A stretch of DNA of 31,664 nt from Tubiluchus corallicola (taxonomy: Eukaryota > Priapulida > Priapulimorpha > Priapulimorphida > Tubiluchidae). The DNA lies in the NCBI GenBank assembly GCA_030141605.1, contig JAQGDQ010000523.1, forward strand, positions 122,464 to 154,127. Reading direction: 5' to 3'. The notes beneath the pieces are model-generated. The model ran no database searches and was not told the DNA's origin. It saw only the letters and a program-made list of their open reading frames with translations. The first letter of the stretch is position 1; every line of letters starts with the position of its first letter. The translations under genes were made by a program, and so were the position numbers. Shown one piece after another: positions 20,292 through 30,937 of the stretch.

Positions 20292-21070
20292 CAATTCAAT
20301 TCAATTCAATTTCAATTTATTTATCTGTTTATAGTGTTACAATAAAACATGATTAATAAAAGAATCTCTAATAAGTTTTGAAAAATGGTTAAAAGGTAGA
20401 TCTAGAACCTGAGAAAGGATAGCGAAAAGACTATAAAGTCACCTAGTCTGCTATCCTTTACCGAATATAGATAAAAAGACACTGGTGGCCATTAATGTTT
20501 AATTTAGGAAACATTAGTAATTTTTAAAACTATAACTATAACGTTTTCTATATAATCCAGAGAAAAGAATATACATGTAGTTTAATTAGTGGGCAACAAA
20601 ATAAAGTCAATCTTGATTAAACTAAAAATTGCATTAAGATTTTATGTGAAATACAGGTAAAAATTGGTATGAAATGATAAAAACACTATAGGTTAATAAT
20701 GCTTTTAATCAACAACAGGAGTTAAATACATTTTGATTTTAGTTCAACTTCATTATTTCTAGGCTTATTGATTAAGAACAAATCTACTGACTTGGACAAT
20801 AATACTAAATAATATAATTCTCAATATACCGATAAGACAAACATTTAGCTATACAGTTTTTTTAGTAATTTTATAAAGGAGAGGTAAGACTTGTGCAATC
20901 TGTGAACAACACCTAAATCTTTACTCATAAAATAGTATTGCAGTATGGCTTTAATAATTACTCTGCTGTAAAGAAGAGATGAAAGACAGAGAAATTTCCT
21001 GATATTTAGGATAATAAAGCAAGCAAGCGAAGCCATCTAGAAGTCAACAAGCCCATAGATCGCACAATAT
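20292..21070 (-). mobile_element. 5'-truncated LINE 3' end (minus strand) with nested hairpin and ATTGA-type tail
   Basis: On the minus strand the segment ends in aaataaattgaaattgaatt followed by further gaatt units (plus-strand 20293-20321), a short microsatellite tail typical of some CR1/L2-like LINEs. About 100 bp upstream is a nested stem: ggatagc 20417-20423 with gctatcc 20450-20456, and agact 20428-20432 with agtct 20445-20449. A 3' stem-loop just before a short tail is a known recognition feature of such LINEs. The 5' limit near 21070 is a guess; no RT motif was seen, so only 3' sequence may remain. Confidence 0.55.
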
Positions 21071-22196
21071 TTCGCCCAGGTATTACTACATACGTAATAG
21101 ATCAAACTTCGTAATGTCGCCTTTAAGGCATTTGTCATTGAGGCGCTTTGCCAGGAAAAGGGGTTAAACCAATTTGAACTAATTAATAATTCTGTGTCCA
21201 GATGATTAAAGAGGCTGCAAGCGAAATATATATGGTCATTAAATTTTTAAGTGCATTACAGTACTATCATGTTGAATGACAAATGCTCGTGCCAACCCCT
21301 TCCACAAATAATACAAGTATAATTTAAAAGTGTGCAACATCGAAAAGCGAATTATTTAACAAGAGAAATAAACCATGAAAGTTGTTGATTTGAAAACATT
21401 CTAATTACCGTCACACCAATCAAAGGTTCCATAACGTTGTTTTGCTTTTCTTCAACACATTTTTGTCATTTTTTACTTAACAGCTGCAGAAACAATCTAA
21501 GTCGCCATATAGCAAAATCAGCAATTCTGCACACAAATTTACTCCAAAAACCGCTAATGGACAGACCTAATGATAACATTTATTTTAATACTGTCTAATC
21601 GTAATCTTGATACATTGTGACAGAACTACAAGAAATGGCGTTTTAGCTTAAAAATTTTTACCATTAACTTTAAGCACGCCATCTAGCGTGATATTTAGGT
21701 AATGTCAACAAAAGAAACTGCGTTAAACGCAGTGTGACATTTTTGCCCGGCCAATTTCAAAGTCGAACAATCAGAAAATGAGACCCGGACGCGTTAGCGC
21801 GCGATCAAAACGAAAATTGACAATTGTCGGTTCGTGCAAATTCGATGGAGTGCCGATATTTCGCGGCGGATAATCAGATTTGAACCTACACAGAAATACG
21901 GCAAATTGAATTCTCTTGATGAAGCTGCGCCGTTAGTAAAGAAGCCCACGACAAGCGAGTTAAAATATGCATGTCATCTCGCGTAAAATGGAAGAAAATC
22001 ATCAAAGAAAAATGTCTGGGCATGCGGGGCAGAGCCACCCAGCTGCACCCTGTTGGTGTACTCGGTACTGCTTTAGCCCTACGATATATATACATATAAT
22101 TGAAAAGAACGACCACACATTTACGTGAGATTCAGACGCCCACCTTACGCGAGATTGAAGCCAATGTCAGACAGTTGAATAGAGAAGCCACCTTAT
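21071..22196. other. Non-coding stretch with a CpG-richer block at about 21735-21870
   Basis: The block around 21775-21875 (acgcgttagcgcgcgatcaa, tttcgcggcggataatcag) is richer in CpG than its surroundings. A 7-bp stem actgcgt/acgcagt lies at about 21717-21733. It could be promoter-like, or part of an unrecognised repeat. No exon is attached to it. Confidence 0.35.
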
Positions 22197-22270
22197 AATC
22201 TGCAACCTGCATATGTTGCGCCCCCACATCAGGAAGAGGCTTCAGGGGCCTTAGGCGCTTTAAAATCAGT
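22197..22270 (+). repeat. Short dispersed segment, copy 1 (partner at 28409-28485)
   Basis: It shares aatctgca, then ccacatcaggaagaggcttc, ggccttag and tttaaaatcag with 28409-28485. In one frame it reads NLQPAYVAPPHQEEASGAL, parallel to the partner's NLQPVQVTLPHQEEASKAL. Whether this is an exon duplicate or an old transposon fragment cannot be decided here. Confidence 0.7.
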
Positions 22271-23506
22271 ACCTTGCATAAAGGTTTTTACAAAATTTCT
22301 GCTAAATGTCACAGGAATGTAATACGTCCCTTGGAGGCTTTGGCGATTTGTTATCTATTGTGACTTTTGAAAGCTGCCGTAATATAATATGTTTCTAGCG
22401 GCTTTGAGGATTTGCTGTCTTTTATGACTTCTTTCCTCGATCACATTTTCACTACATCATCTTGAGCATGCTCATGTTTTCTTTTTATTATTATTATTAA
22501 TTATTTATTTGTCATTAAAATGGTTCACTCATTATAATAAAATTGAGTAAACCTCAGCGTAATGTTAATATAACAACACTGTTCAAGACAAATGCGTCCA
22601 GTGCATACTAAAAAAACTAAAGTGCAAAACTAAGGCCTAATTATATACAATAAATGAACATATTTACAAACACCTTATCAAAATATTTTTACAAAACAAT
22701 ATTACAAAAGTACATTAAATTTTACATGACATATTTTACACTATATATACATTTGACATGACACAATTAACAGAAACATGCTTTACATTACATAAATTTC
22801 ACTCATTACATTTACACTATTTATACATTTGACATTACAAAACTAACATAACACGTTATTACATTACATAATTTTTTAAAAATTTTACATTCTTAATCGT
22901 TTTATGGAGTCAAGGGCGGCGGAAGATGAAAGTTGAGTCTGTGTAATTAGTATCAGATGAACAATCTGGAAGTTGAAACCTGTTTTCTTTTTATCCTACT
23001 AAAGTTGTTTTTTGTGAAATTTACATTACGGTTTACGTATGCAGCTGGTTTTATATGTTCATTGCAATTTTCAATTTTTTGCGTTACACATTATTTCGCG
23101 TTACACCTACGGACAACCTACACCTGCTAGTTTTCGTTGATAACAATTAACGTCACAGGCGAAATTATCTATAGACGTTTCCATTAAAGCTTATGAGAGT
23201 TGGTGAACTCTCTAAGTACAAGAGTAAAACAAATACTGCCCTAGAGCAACAGGATTATGTTAGCGTGTCTGATTCAACTCATAAACGCGAATAATCTGCT
23301 GTGAAGTCGACTTTTGACTCCAAACAACAACGCGGAACGCCTTAGGCTTCAATAAAAAACAGCAAAAACAAGAAAATTTACAACGAATACGTATTTTTGA
23401 TTAGAAAAACCGTTTCTTCTAATTCAACTGTGTTTCCTATGATTTTTTACGACTTCAGCACATACGCATTCATAATTCGCCTTTTAAGTAAAGGCCCTAG
23501 GTGGTA
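22271..23506. other. AT-rich non-coding stretch with an imperfect 75-bp duplication
   Basis: Units at about 22735-22809 and 22811-22877 both begin tttacactat, then tatacatttgacat, and both end near ttacattacataa. The surrounding 22460-22880 is very AT-rich with many ttaca and acatt words. No gene was recognised. Confidence 0.6.
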
Positions 23507-23830
23507 TTCAATTCAAATTTATATTCCGGCAACTAAGACCATGTAAAATACAAATACGGTGCTAAAATGAAATAAAATATAATGAAATAAAAATTACAAG
23601 AGTAAATAAACACACAGGGTTAGTAAATTAAAAGCTAAATAAATTCTAAAGGCTAATTATGTAATAATTTGTTCCATTTCACAAAAAGCAAGATTTGACA
23701 AGTCTATGTGAGTTAATAATAGCAGTTGTAACACTATTGCCAGTGTGCAGTAGTAACCTATTTCGAACGCTATAGCATGATCTTCTGCGAATATGACCAA
23801 AATGTTGTAGAGATTATAAGTTTATAATCT
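23507..23830. other. Non-coding stretch, possible minus-strand LINE tail at 23507-23530
   Basis: The sequence attcaattcaaatttatatt at 23508 resembles the (ATTGA)n-type tail at 20293 but has only two units. No other LINE feature was found. Confidence 0.35.
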
Positions 23831-24520
23831 GCAATCGTTTATAGGTTTAGACACATGTCAGAGGCACTGCAATCGTAGTTAGGTTTAGACATATGTCAGA
23901 AGCACTGCAATCGTAGATAGGTTTAGACACATGTCAGAAGCACTGCAATCGTAGATAGGTTTAGACACATGTCAGAAGCACTGCAATCGTAGATAGGTTT
24001 AGACACATGTCAGAAGCACTGCAATCGTAGTTAGGTTTAGACACATGTCAGAAGCACTGCAATCGTAGATAGGTTTAGACACATGTCAGAAGCACTGCAA
24101 TCGTAGATAGGTTTAGACACATGTCAGAAGCACTGCAATCGTAGTTAGGTTTAGACACATGTCAGAAGCACTGCAATCGTAGTTAGGTTTAGACACATGT
24201 CAGAAGTACTGCAATCGTAGTTAGGTTTAGACACATGTCAGAAGCACTGCAATCGTAGTTAGGTTTAGACACATGTCAGAAGCACTGCAATCGTAGATAG
24301 GTTTAGACACATGTCAGAAGCACTGCAATCGTAGTTAGGTTTAGACACATGTCAGAGGCACTGCAATCGTAGTTAGGTTTAGACACATGTCAGAAGCACT
24401 GCAATCGTAGTTAGGTTTAGACACATGTCAGAAGTACTGCAATCGTAGTTAGGTTTAGACACATGTCAGAAGCACTGCAATCGTAGTTAGGTTTAGACAC
24501 ATGTCAGAAGCACTGCAATC
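23831..24520. repeat. 38-bp minisatellite, 18 units
   Basis: Units start at 23845 and every 38 bp after that. Each reads gtttagacacatgtcagaag, then cactgcaatcgtag and a final wtag. A degenerate partial unit precedes it at 23831. The last unit stops at 24520, at cactgcaatc. Diagnostic variants are gatag versus gttag at the unit end, gagg in units 1 and 14, and tactgc for cactgc in units 10 and 16. The pattern around units 9-11 recurs at 15-17, showing a six-unit duplication step. Confidence 0.98.
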
Positions 24521-24635
24521 CGGTATGGCTGACCTTGCTTTCATTTTTTTCATAATTTGCTAATACCACATATCTAAAGTACAAGAACAAGACGTACACG
24601 GCATTATATATCTTTACGTACACTTTACTATGCTT

Positions 24636-24647
24636 TAATGTTTAGCA
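24636..24647. repeat. Target-site duplication, left copy, of the 5S-headed SINE
   Basis: The 12-bp word taatgtttagca here is repeated exactly at 25146-25157, on the other side of the SINE. Confidence 0.92.
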
Positions 24648-24767
24648 CTCTACGGCCAAATCACGTTGAAAACACCGGTTCTCGTCTGATCACCGAAGTT
24701 AAGCAACGTAGAGCCTGGTTAGTGCTTGGATGGGTGACCGCCTAGGAATACCAGGTGCTGTAGGCTT
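24648..24767 (+). rRNA. 5S rRNA-like head of the SINE (retroposed, not a standard 5S gene)
   Basis: About 120 nt align from ctctacggcc to gtgctgtaggctt with the animal 5S pattern. The internal control region is readable: A-box gaagttaagcaacgt at about 24697 and C-box ggatgggtgaccgcctagga at about 24728. Helix I can form between tctacggc and gctgtagg. Missing from a real gene are the T-run terminator after the 3' end and a tandem 5S unit. A standard stand-alone 5S gene is therefore unlikely. Confidence 0.9.
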
Positions 24768-25145
24768 ACGGGATGCCCACACTGTATCTCGACACTAGGC
24801 GGAGGAGCTGTACAAGCAACCAACGGCTAGAGGGCGGAGGAGGTCAAGTGACCCAACGGCCATGTGTAGAGGAGTAAACCTTCCAAATCAGGAGTGGAGC
24901 CCCGAAGGCGGACCAGTGCAGCATGCTCACTGACTCCGGCAGCTTCTGCAGCCAACCTGGTGCCAAACGTATCGCTCTGCTTTCCTTTGGACTACACCAG
25001 GGAGGAAGAGCCCCTGGGTTCCTGCGGTCTGGGCAACTCAGGATCTCCATACACCTTGCCCAGGCTTGCACCCTGGAGACGTTCAAGGATCGGACTCTCT
25101 TGGCGCACATTCCATTGTCTTCCGAGACAGAAGGATGCCAACATG
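24648..25145 (+). mobile_element. 5S rRNA-derived SINE (SINE3-like), about 498 bp, with 12-bp TSD
   Basis: The head (24648-24767) is a near-complete 5S rRNA-like sequence carrying the internal Pol III promoter. It is followed by a GC-rich body of about 378 bp that ends in a conserved-looking block (ggcgcacattccattgtctt, then ccgagacagaaggatgcca). A perfect 12-bp direct repeat flanks the unit exactly, proving that it arrived by target-primed insertion. No run of four T exists anywhere in the element, so Pol III could transcribe it end to end; a true 5S gene would end in a T run just after the head. The 3' block may be one of the conserved SINE core domains known across animals, but I cannot name it with confidence. 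Composition is markedly GC-rich against the AT-rich surroundings. Open frames inside it are incidental. Confidence 0.92.
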
Positions 25146-25157
25146 TAATGTTTAGCA
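25146..25157. repeat. Target-site duplication, right copy, of the 5S-headed SINE
   Basis: The word taatgtttagca is identical to 24636-24647. Confidence 0.92.
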
Positions 25158-26281
25158 GCAGTAACTAGGCTTATGTATTTCAGGTCCTATATTTACAGAG
25201 TTTCATTATAAGCTTTACTCCAATTATCTCGACATTTCGGATATGTAACAAGTATTCTATGTAAATGTTACTGATTGTCTTAATTTTTAGCGATTAAAGT
25301 ACAAAACGATAAACCAACATTACAGAAAAATAACGCGTAATACTTGCATTAAGCATTATCATTTTATAAAAGATGAGACTGGCAGGCTATATTAGCTCTT
25401 AGGCCAGTCTATATTCTGAATACGCAAATTAAAATACATCAGTTTACGGGAGTTGAACAAAATTCACATTGTTTACATTAAAATACGATAAAATAAAAAA
25501 TCAATAAAATATATACAAAGTGTAAAGTTATCAAAACTGGGAGGGATCAGTGAACTGGGGTAAAAATGTTTTATAGAAATCTGTTAAATTTGCAATATTT
25601 TAACAAGCAAGTTTCGGCTGGCTTCCTACTAAAAACTGATAGGTCATAACTGAGGTCATTCCATATACTACAAATTCTCTTTCAACCTAGAAGAATTGAT
25701 AAAAAATTCATAGTTATGTCCTCGAAAATGTGTGATTGGAGCAAAAGTGAAGAAATCTTCAAAATTTAAAGCCTATATTCTATATAGAATGAGCTTTATT
25801 CTATAAAGGCAATAATAATACAAAAGAGCAATAGTAGCAAAAATGAGGGTACAAACATGTAAACTTATTGATACAATAGAAAAAATGTTTAATGAGTTTT
25901 TGTGAGAAATGTTCGTGAGCATGCGCGTCACTGTTGGCGCATTGTTTCTAGCCGTCCAATTAGCGAATGGCATCCTTCGTCTCGTCGAGAATCACCCATG
26001 TGCCTGCTGTCGTTGGATGTGAAAACCCACCCTCTCGACCCACTCCTACAGTAGGCATTGTAATTTTTATGTGAACTTTAGATTTAGGTTCTTTTACCAT
26101 TGCACTGTTTTTTTCTGTAGGGTGGAACTTTTATATGATGTACTACTATAATATATTGTTCAAACTGCATTACCTAATTTTGTAATGTATTGTAGTATTG
26201 CAAACCATGCTTTATTATGTTTATCATCATAGACGCAAGCAATGCTGTGATTAGTATAGTCAGGTATTATGTGGGGCGGTA
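25158..26281. other. Non-coding stretch with one 8-bp hairpin
   Basis: agactggc at 25376-25383 pairs perfectly with gccagtct at 25403-25410 around a 19-nt loop, similar in style to the LINE hairpin at 20417. No coding exon or further repeat is supported. Confidence 0.45.
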
Positions 26282-26289
26282 TTTGGGTG

Positions 26290-26533
26290 CAGGGCCTATT
26301 TCAGCTTAAGCGAGGCCCGGGAAGTGGGGTGTGTGAGGCCTCCTCGGGGGGAGGGGGGTAGAAAATTTTTGAACTGCTAGAACGCCGGAGAAGCATTTTC
26401 GAAGAGAAAATATGGAGTTATACAGTATGTTCGCATAAAGCAAAAAAAATAATGTTGCCTCTGCTCGAGGCCCCCCTGAAGGGTGAGGCCCCGGGGAAGT
26501 ATCCCCACTCCCCCCCCCTTGAAATAGGCCCTG
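26290..26533. mobile_element. hAT-type MITE, 244 bp, with perfect 8-bp TSD
   Basis: The termini are perfect inverted repeats of 14 bp: cagggcctatttca at 26290-26303 and tgaaataggccctg at 26520-26533. Direct repeats of tttgggtg sit exactly outside, at 26282-26289 and 26534-26541. CAGGG/CCCTG ends with an 8-bp target duplication are the hallmark of the hAT superfamily. The interior is too short for a transposase, and has subterminal gaggccc/gggcctc-like words and G or C runs (ggggggaggggggt; cccccccc). It is therefore a non-autonomous copy that needs a transposase supplied elsewhere. Confidence 0.93.
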
Positions 26534-26541
26534 TTTGGGTG

Positions 26542-27086
26542 TGCCCCAACTTTTTTGCCTTGCTATATTGAATGTATTGTCATTTTAATAAACGCCCTCA
26601 TTTTATCAACTAATTTCATTTCCGGTGCTTTTGCAAAAAACTAGCCAGTTTCAGCCAATTCTACCTCTAGTTCAGTTTTATGAACATTAGCTTACAAAAA
26701 AGACATTAGTGACGAGTGATCAATTGTTTCTGTCAACAAGCACATGTGAGGACAAAAAGAAAACCTGTCAAGTACATGTATAGGAAAAGAATAATCTTAT
26801 TAGCATTGCGTAAATACGTAATGGTGGTTCGTTGAGAATGTAAACCATCCAATCGCTTGTTCTCACTGCTGAGTTCTATTTACCAACATCAGCCTCCACA
26901 AATCAGATGCCATCAGCAGCAGCGTGCTAAGCTGAAGAAACCTGTCTTCTGACAACGCATCCATCATTTAAACCAGTAATAATCGTCGTGGGATAAATTA
27001 ACCCCGTCTTCGATTTTCCTTGACCAGAACCTGGCATTGCAACGTTCCTTTATTGTTTCTCGAACCCGTTTTCTTTATTGGCCATT
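26542..27086. other. Non-coding stretch upstream of a candidate exon
   Basis: No repeat or RNA gene was recognised. The final 50 bp before 27087 are pyrimidine-rich (tttattgtttctcgaaccc), but no acceptor AG immediately precedes the ATG. The ATG may therefore be a true start within a first exon. Confidence 0.4.
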
Positions 27087-27290
27087 ATGTTGTTAATGTC
27101 GAAGGCCAACAAGAATGATTACGTCATTGTTGTCTTTCGCTTCCCGCATTACCTGAGTGGAGGAGTTAAGACGCATAAACTTCATCAAGTTGAGGAGTTA
27201 GTTGAAGAGATGAAGCTCAGATCTAAGGTCTCGCGAGACGGCAGTAAAAACCCACACAATGCAGTCAAAGAAGCCAGCCGGAACATTCCG
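27087..27290 (+). CDS. Candidate first coding exon of an unrecognised gene
   Basis: From ATG 27087 (or ATG 27096) an open stretch of 68 codons runs to a canonical donor, attccg|gtaagatttc, ending in phase 0. The peptide has balanced composition and no low-complexity run: MSKANKNDYVIVVFRFPHYL, then a Gly-Gly turn, a predicted helix HKLHQVEELVEEMKLRSK and a basic tail. I do not recognise a family. Evidence for it is the open frame, coding-like composition and the strong donor. Evidence against it is that no following plus-strand exon was identified before the window ends. The frame stays open for 24 codons past the donor, so a chance open frame is possible. Confidence 0.4.
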
Positions 27291-27753
27291 GTAAGATTTC
27301 ATAGTGGTTTCGGCTGCATTTCACTGATTTATAATGCGAGTGGGCGAAAAAGCAGCGGCTGAAAAATGACAATTCTAAAATGTCTCTGCGGATTAAAAAT
27401 GAAGAAATTTTAGTGTAACTTACAGATGCGAAAATGTTGCACTCGCAGTACTAACAAATATGTGTCTTTAAATTAGTTTAATTAACATTCATACTTTGTC
27501 CTATATATGTGTTCCTATAAGCGTTGTTTATTTAAGTATGTGATTTGTTAACTGTACGTGTGTTTATGTTTGTAAAATAAAGCGTTTTTATATATTATAC
27601 ATATAAAAATGCGCATATAATCTCTGGAAATTAGTAAGTTAATGTCATTTCAATATTGTTTAATTTGATACAAGTATGCTAATTATAAACGACTTGGTAA
27701 GCACGTCGGTATTCGGCTTGGGTTTGAGTTTTCAGTTTTGTCCCGGAAAAGGC
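27291..27753. other. AT-rich stretch after the candidate exon
   Basis: If the exon is real, this is the start of its intron. It contains aataaa at about 27577 and an AT-rich run (tatatattatacatataaaa) but no recognised gene or repeat. Confidence 0.4.
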
Positions 27754-28160
<407 letters not shown>

Positions 28161-28360
28161 TCTAAATTTTACAGACGCAAGAGACTAGGCTTCTCGGCAA
28201 CCTACTTTAAGTTTCTTAAACGTGATGCTGCTTATTCAATTCCATAGAATTTGTGACGTTCATTGATTTGTGACTAATCTGACTGTTTGAAGCCCAACCG
28301 AGAGGACTACGTTTCGGTTGACAACAATACAACGACTGTAATTGTTTTCACACCAAAATA

Positions 28361-29000
28361 ATGGACCATGTACCATCATCAGACATTTGTAAAGATAAAC
28401 AAGTTCAAAATCTGCAGCCTGTCCAAGTCACGCTTCCACATCAGGAAGAGGCTTCAAAGGCCTTAGACACCGTCTTTAAAATCAGAGGTTGCTCCTACTC
28501 TGACACAAATCGTCTGCTCTGTAAGCTGATAATGAAATCTATAATGAAATAGAACTTCCTTCCAGAAATCGAGTTGAAGCTTTGTATTGGACTTGGAAAA
28601 ATTTGCTCCGAGGCGCTTTTAATAGCTACTTATGCAAGCACTAATAACAAGAAATGGCGCAGATGTTTTTCCTCGGCTTCTGAACATTAATAACACGGCA
28701 TTAATGCTGCAAAACAAACCGCAGAAGAGATAAAACAGATGGAAGAACTTCAGAGACACGAAGCAGCGTCTGAAGGCTTACATTAGGCAGTTTGGCGAGG
28801 TTACGCTAGTTCACCCCTACATCCCTGGGCGGTAGTAATGAGGCTGTGACGCTCTACTTTAGTAACTTTGTATTCTACGTCTGAGCCGATTTTAACAAGA
28901 ATCCAAAGAGCAGCTAAACCAAACTTTATTCGCTACAGTGAAGAACGTTTTTGTTTAGAAGCAGCAGATCAAATAGAAGAAACCTTGCAATATTGTTGAA
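28361..29000 (+). pseudogene. Decayed coding-like sequence of unknown family
   Basis: Starting at 28361 (ATG GAC CAT), one plus-strand frame stays coding-like for about 210 codons, broken by some eight in-frame stops (the first at 28550). Segments include QEEASKALDTVFKIRGCSY, LPEIELKLCIGLGKICSEAL, AAKQTAEEIKQMEELQRHEA and IQRAAKPNFIRYSEERF. Such composition with several stops and no introns suggests a processed pseudogene or a transposon protein remnant. A 75-bp segment (28409-28485) recurs at 22197-22270, favouring a repetitive origin. I do not recognise the family. Confidence 0.4.
28409..28485 (+). repeat. Short dispersed segment, copy 2 (partner at 22197-22270)
   Basis: It shares aatctgca, ccacatcaggaagaggcttc, ggccttag and tttaaaatcag in order with 22197-22270. 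Differences leave the shared reading PHQEEAS intact. Confidence 0.7.
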
Positions 29001-29715
29001 GCAAAATACCGTAATTTACAGATGCAATTTAAACATTTTTACACGTTTCTGCAATCTTCAAACGAAAGGAGATATTATTTCAACAATAGAAACTAGCAGA
29101 CTGCACAAGAGGGTGTAGCGGAAGTAATTATTGGCATTCCCATAGCATGTCTATCATAGACTTAAAAGGACAAAGGTTCAAATCCCGTGTTGGACTTCAG
29201 ATTATTTTACCAATGTAATTATTAATTAGCAACTCTGGGTCTTGTTGTTAACGCATTATAAAGTTCTGTTGTAGGCAGTACCGGCACTCCGCGTTGCAGT
29301 AGTATATTTTTATTGAGTTTTATACTTCTTGTAACAATACAGTTTAATTCTTTATACTGGTAATACCACAACGCTTTTGCATAAAGTTGTTTATGTGTCA
29401 GGTCCTTGTTTCGTTTTCGTAGTTAGCCTCTTATCCTGTAGTAATAAACCTTTGCAAATTCGGAATTGTTTTAGAAGTTGCCTGAACCTACCTCCACGCA
29501 TCCAGTCTCATCTTAAAACCGTGCATGTAAACCTTTTAACACTTAATAATCATAGACATCAGTAAGTTTCGGTTTCGGTGGCGCCCTGTTCATCTGTCAC
29601 TAAAACGGAAACAACGGGTAGCATCATTTTAGCACGACCACAGGTTTTTGTTAACTTGTTAAAAAGTATTTCATTTCTCGTCTAGAAATATATGCCTATT
29701 TGCAGTATAGAACTT
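29001..29715. other. Non-coding stretch with a weak tRNA-like B-box at 29175
   Basis: ggttcaaatcc at 29175-29185 matches a Pol III B-box, and tgtagcggaagt at 29114 is a poor A-box. The T-stem around the B-box does not pair well. No other feature was recognised. Confidence 0.35.
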
Positions 29716-29828
29716 ATTACTGCACGTACAGTTTGTTAACGGTTAACGGTTTGGGGAACAGTCTCCGTTAGAGTTCCAATCGGGAGAACAAAAACTGTGC
29801 AAAAGCTAAAATTACTTAACATATGCCT

Positions 29829-29869
29829 ATATATATATATATTTGTATATATATTTTTGTATATATATT

Positions 29870-29905
<36 letters not shown>
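29829..29905. repeat. (TA)n microsatellite with tttgta interruptions
   Basis: Three short (TA)n blocks separated by tttgta or ttttgta lead into an uninterrupted run of about 35 bp. It lies inside the long-TIR element. Confidence 0.97.
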
Positions 29906-29910
<5 letters not shown>

Positions 29911-30206
29911 CTATACAAGCCAGCCAGACGTCACAAATACCTAACGCTTCCTATATGAAATGCAAAAAACGCTGTACCGCAACACGCAATGTAATTTGCA
30001 AACAGATGGTCATAAAGATAACGAACAACAAATCTGTCCTATTATGCAGAGTTCTCATTTTAGGCAAATGTGGAATACACTTTTGTACATGGCCCAATTG
30101 CCTTATGCAGTACTCCAGTATACTCACTAGATGGCAGCAAAAGCAGAGTGCTAAAAACCGATAAGGCGGAATTTCAGTCTTTCTCTTCCACGTTTGACTG
30201 CAGACT

Positions 30207-30420
<214 letters not shown>

Positions 30421-30937
30421 AAAAGTCATTTTATTTTCAACAACATAAAACAACAACAAAATTATAACAACATTCACTACAAAACAGTAGCCATCAAATG
30501 CCCCACATGCTTAATACACATAAATATACACAAATTCTTGACACATAAATGCATTAAAATGCGATACAGACTAAAATAAAGAAGTGAAGCGTAAAAACGA
30601 AAAAAGTAGGGCTTGCAACACTGGATTTAAGCGTGTAATAAAAAAGTCATAAAAAGTGAACCAGTCCGGTGTGACCCACATTTGACTTAAATACTGTAAA
30701 AGAATGCAATATTCTAAAACTGTAATTATGGCAAAGTGGGATGTTTTTCGTTTAAAATCTTGAAACCTCAAACATTCTGAGTGTTGAACTGTATGTTTAT
30801 GAACTTGTTTTAACCTTATTTCGTTTGTTTTTGCGACACAAGCTTCGGGGAACCAATCGGTAAAAAATTACCAAAATGGAACTCCAACGAAGACTGTTCT
30901 CCAAACGGTTACCAAATTGTACGTGCAGTAATAACTT

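Noticed and set aside
21415-21445. Possible upstream MAM exon ending FDWCDG at a gtaatt donor on the minus strand
   Set aside because: The frame meets a stop within about 12 codons upstream and there is no usable acceptor in between.
23831-24520. CRISPR-like array (regular 38-bp repeats)
   Set aside because: Repeats are head-to-tail with no unique spacers, and the setting is eukaryotic.
24648-24767. A functional stand-alone 5S rRNA gene
   Set aside because: There is no T-run terminator after the 3' end, and the sequence is physically part of a unit with a 12-bp target duplication.
24844-25168. Three overlapping open frames of 80-88 codons on both strands
   Set aside because: They lie wholly or almost wholly within the GC-rich SINE body, where stop codons are rare. 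Frames on both strands are open equally.
25773-25973. Minus-strand open frame of 66 codons
   Set aside because: The second half is low-complexity hydrophobic sequence from an AT-rich region. No domain or splice evidence.
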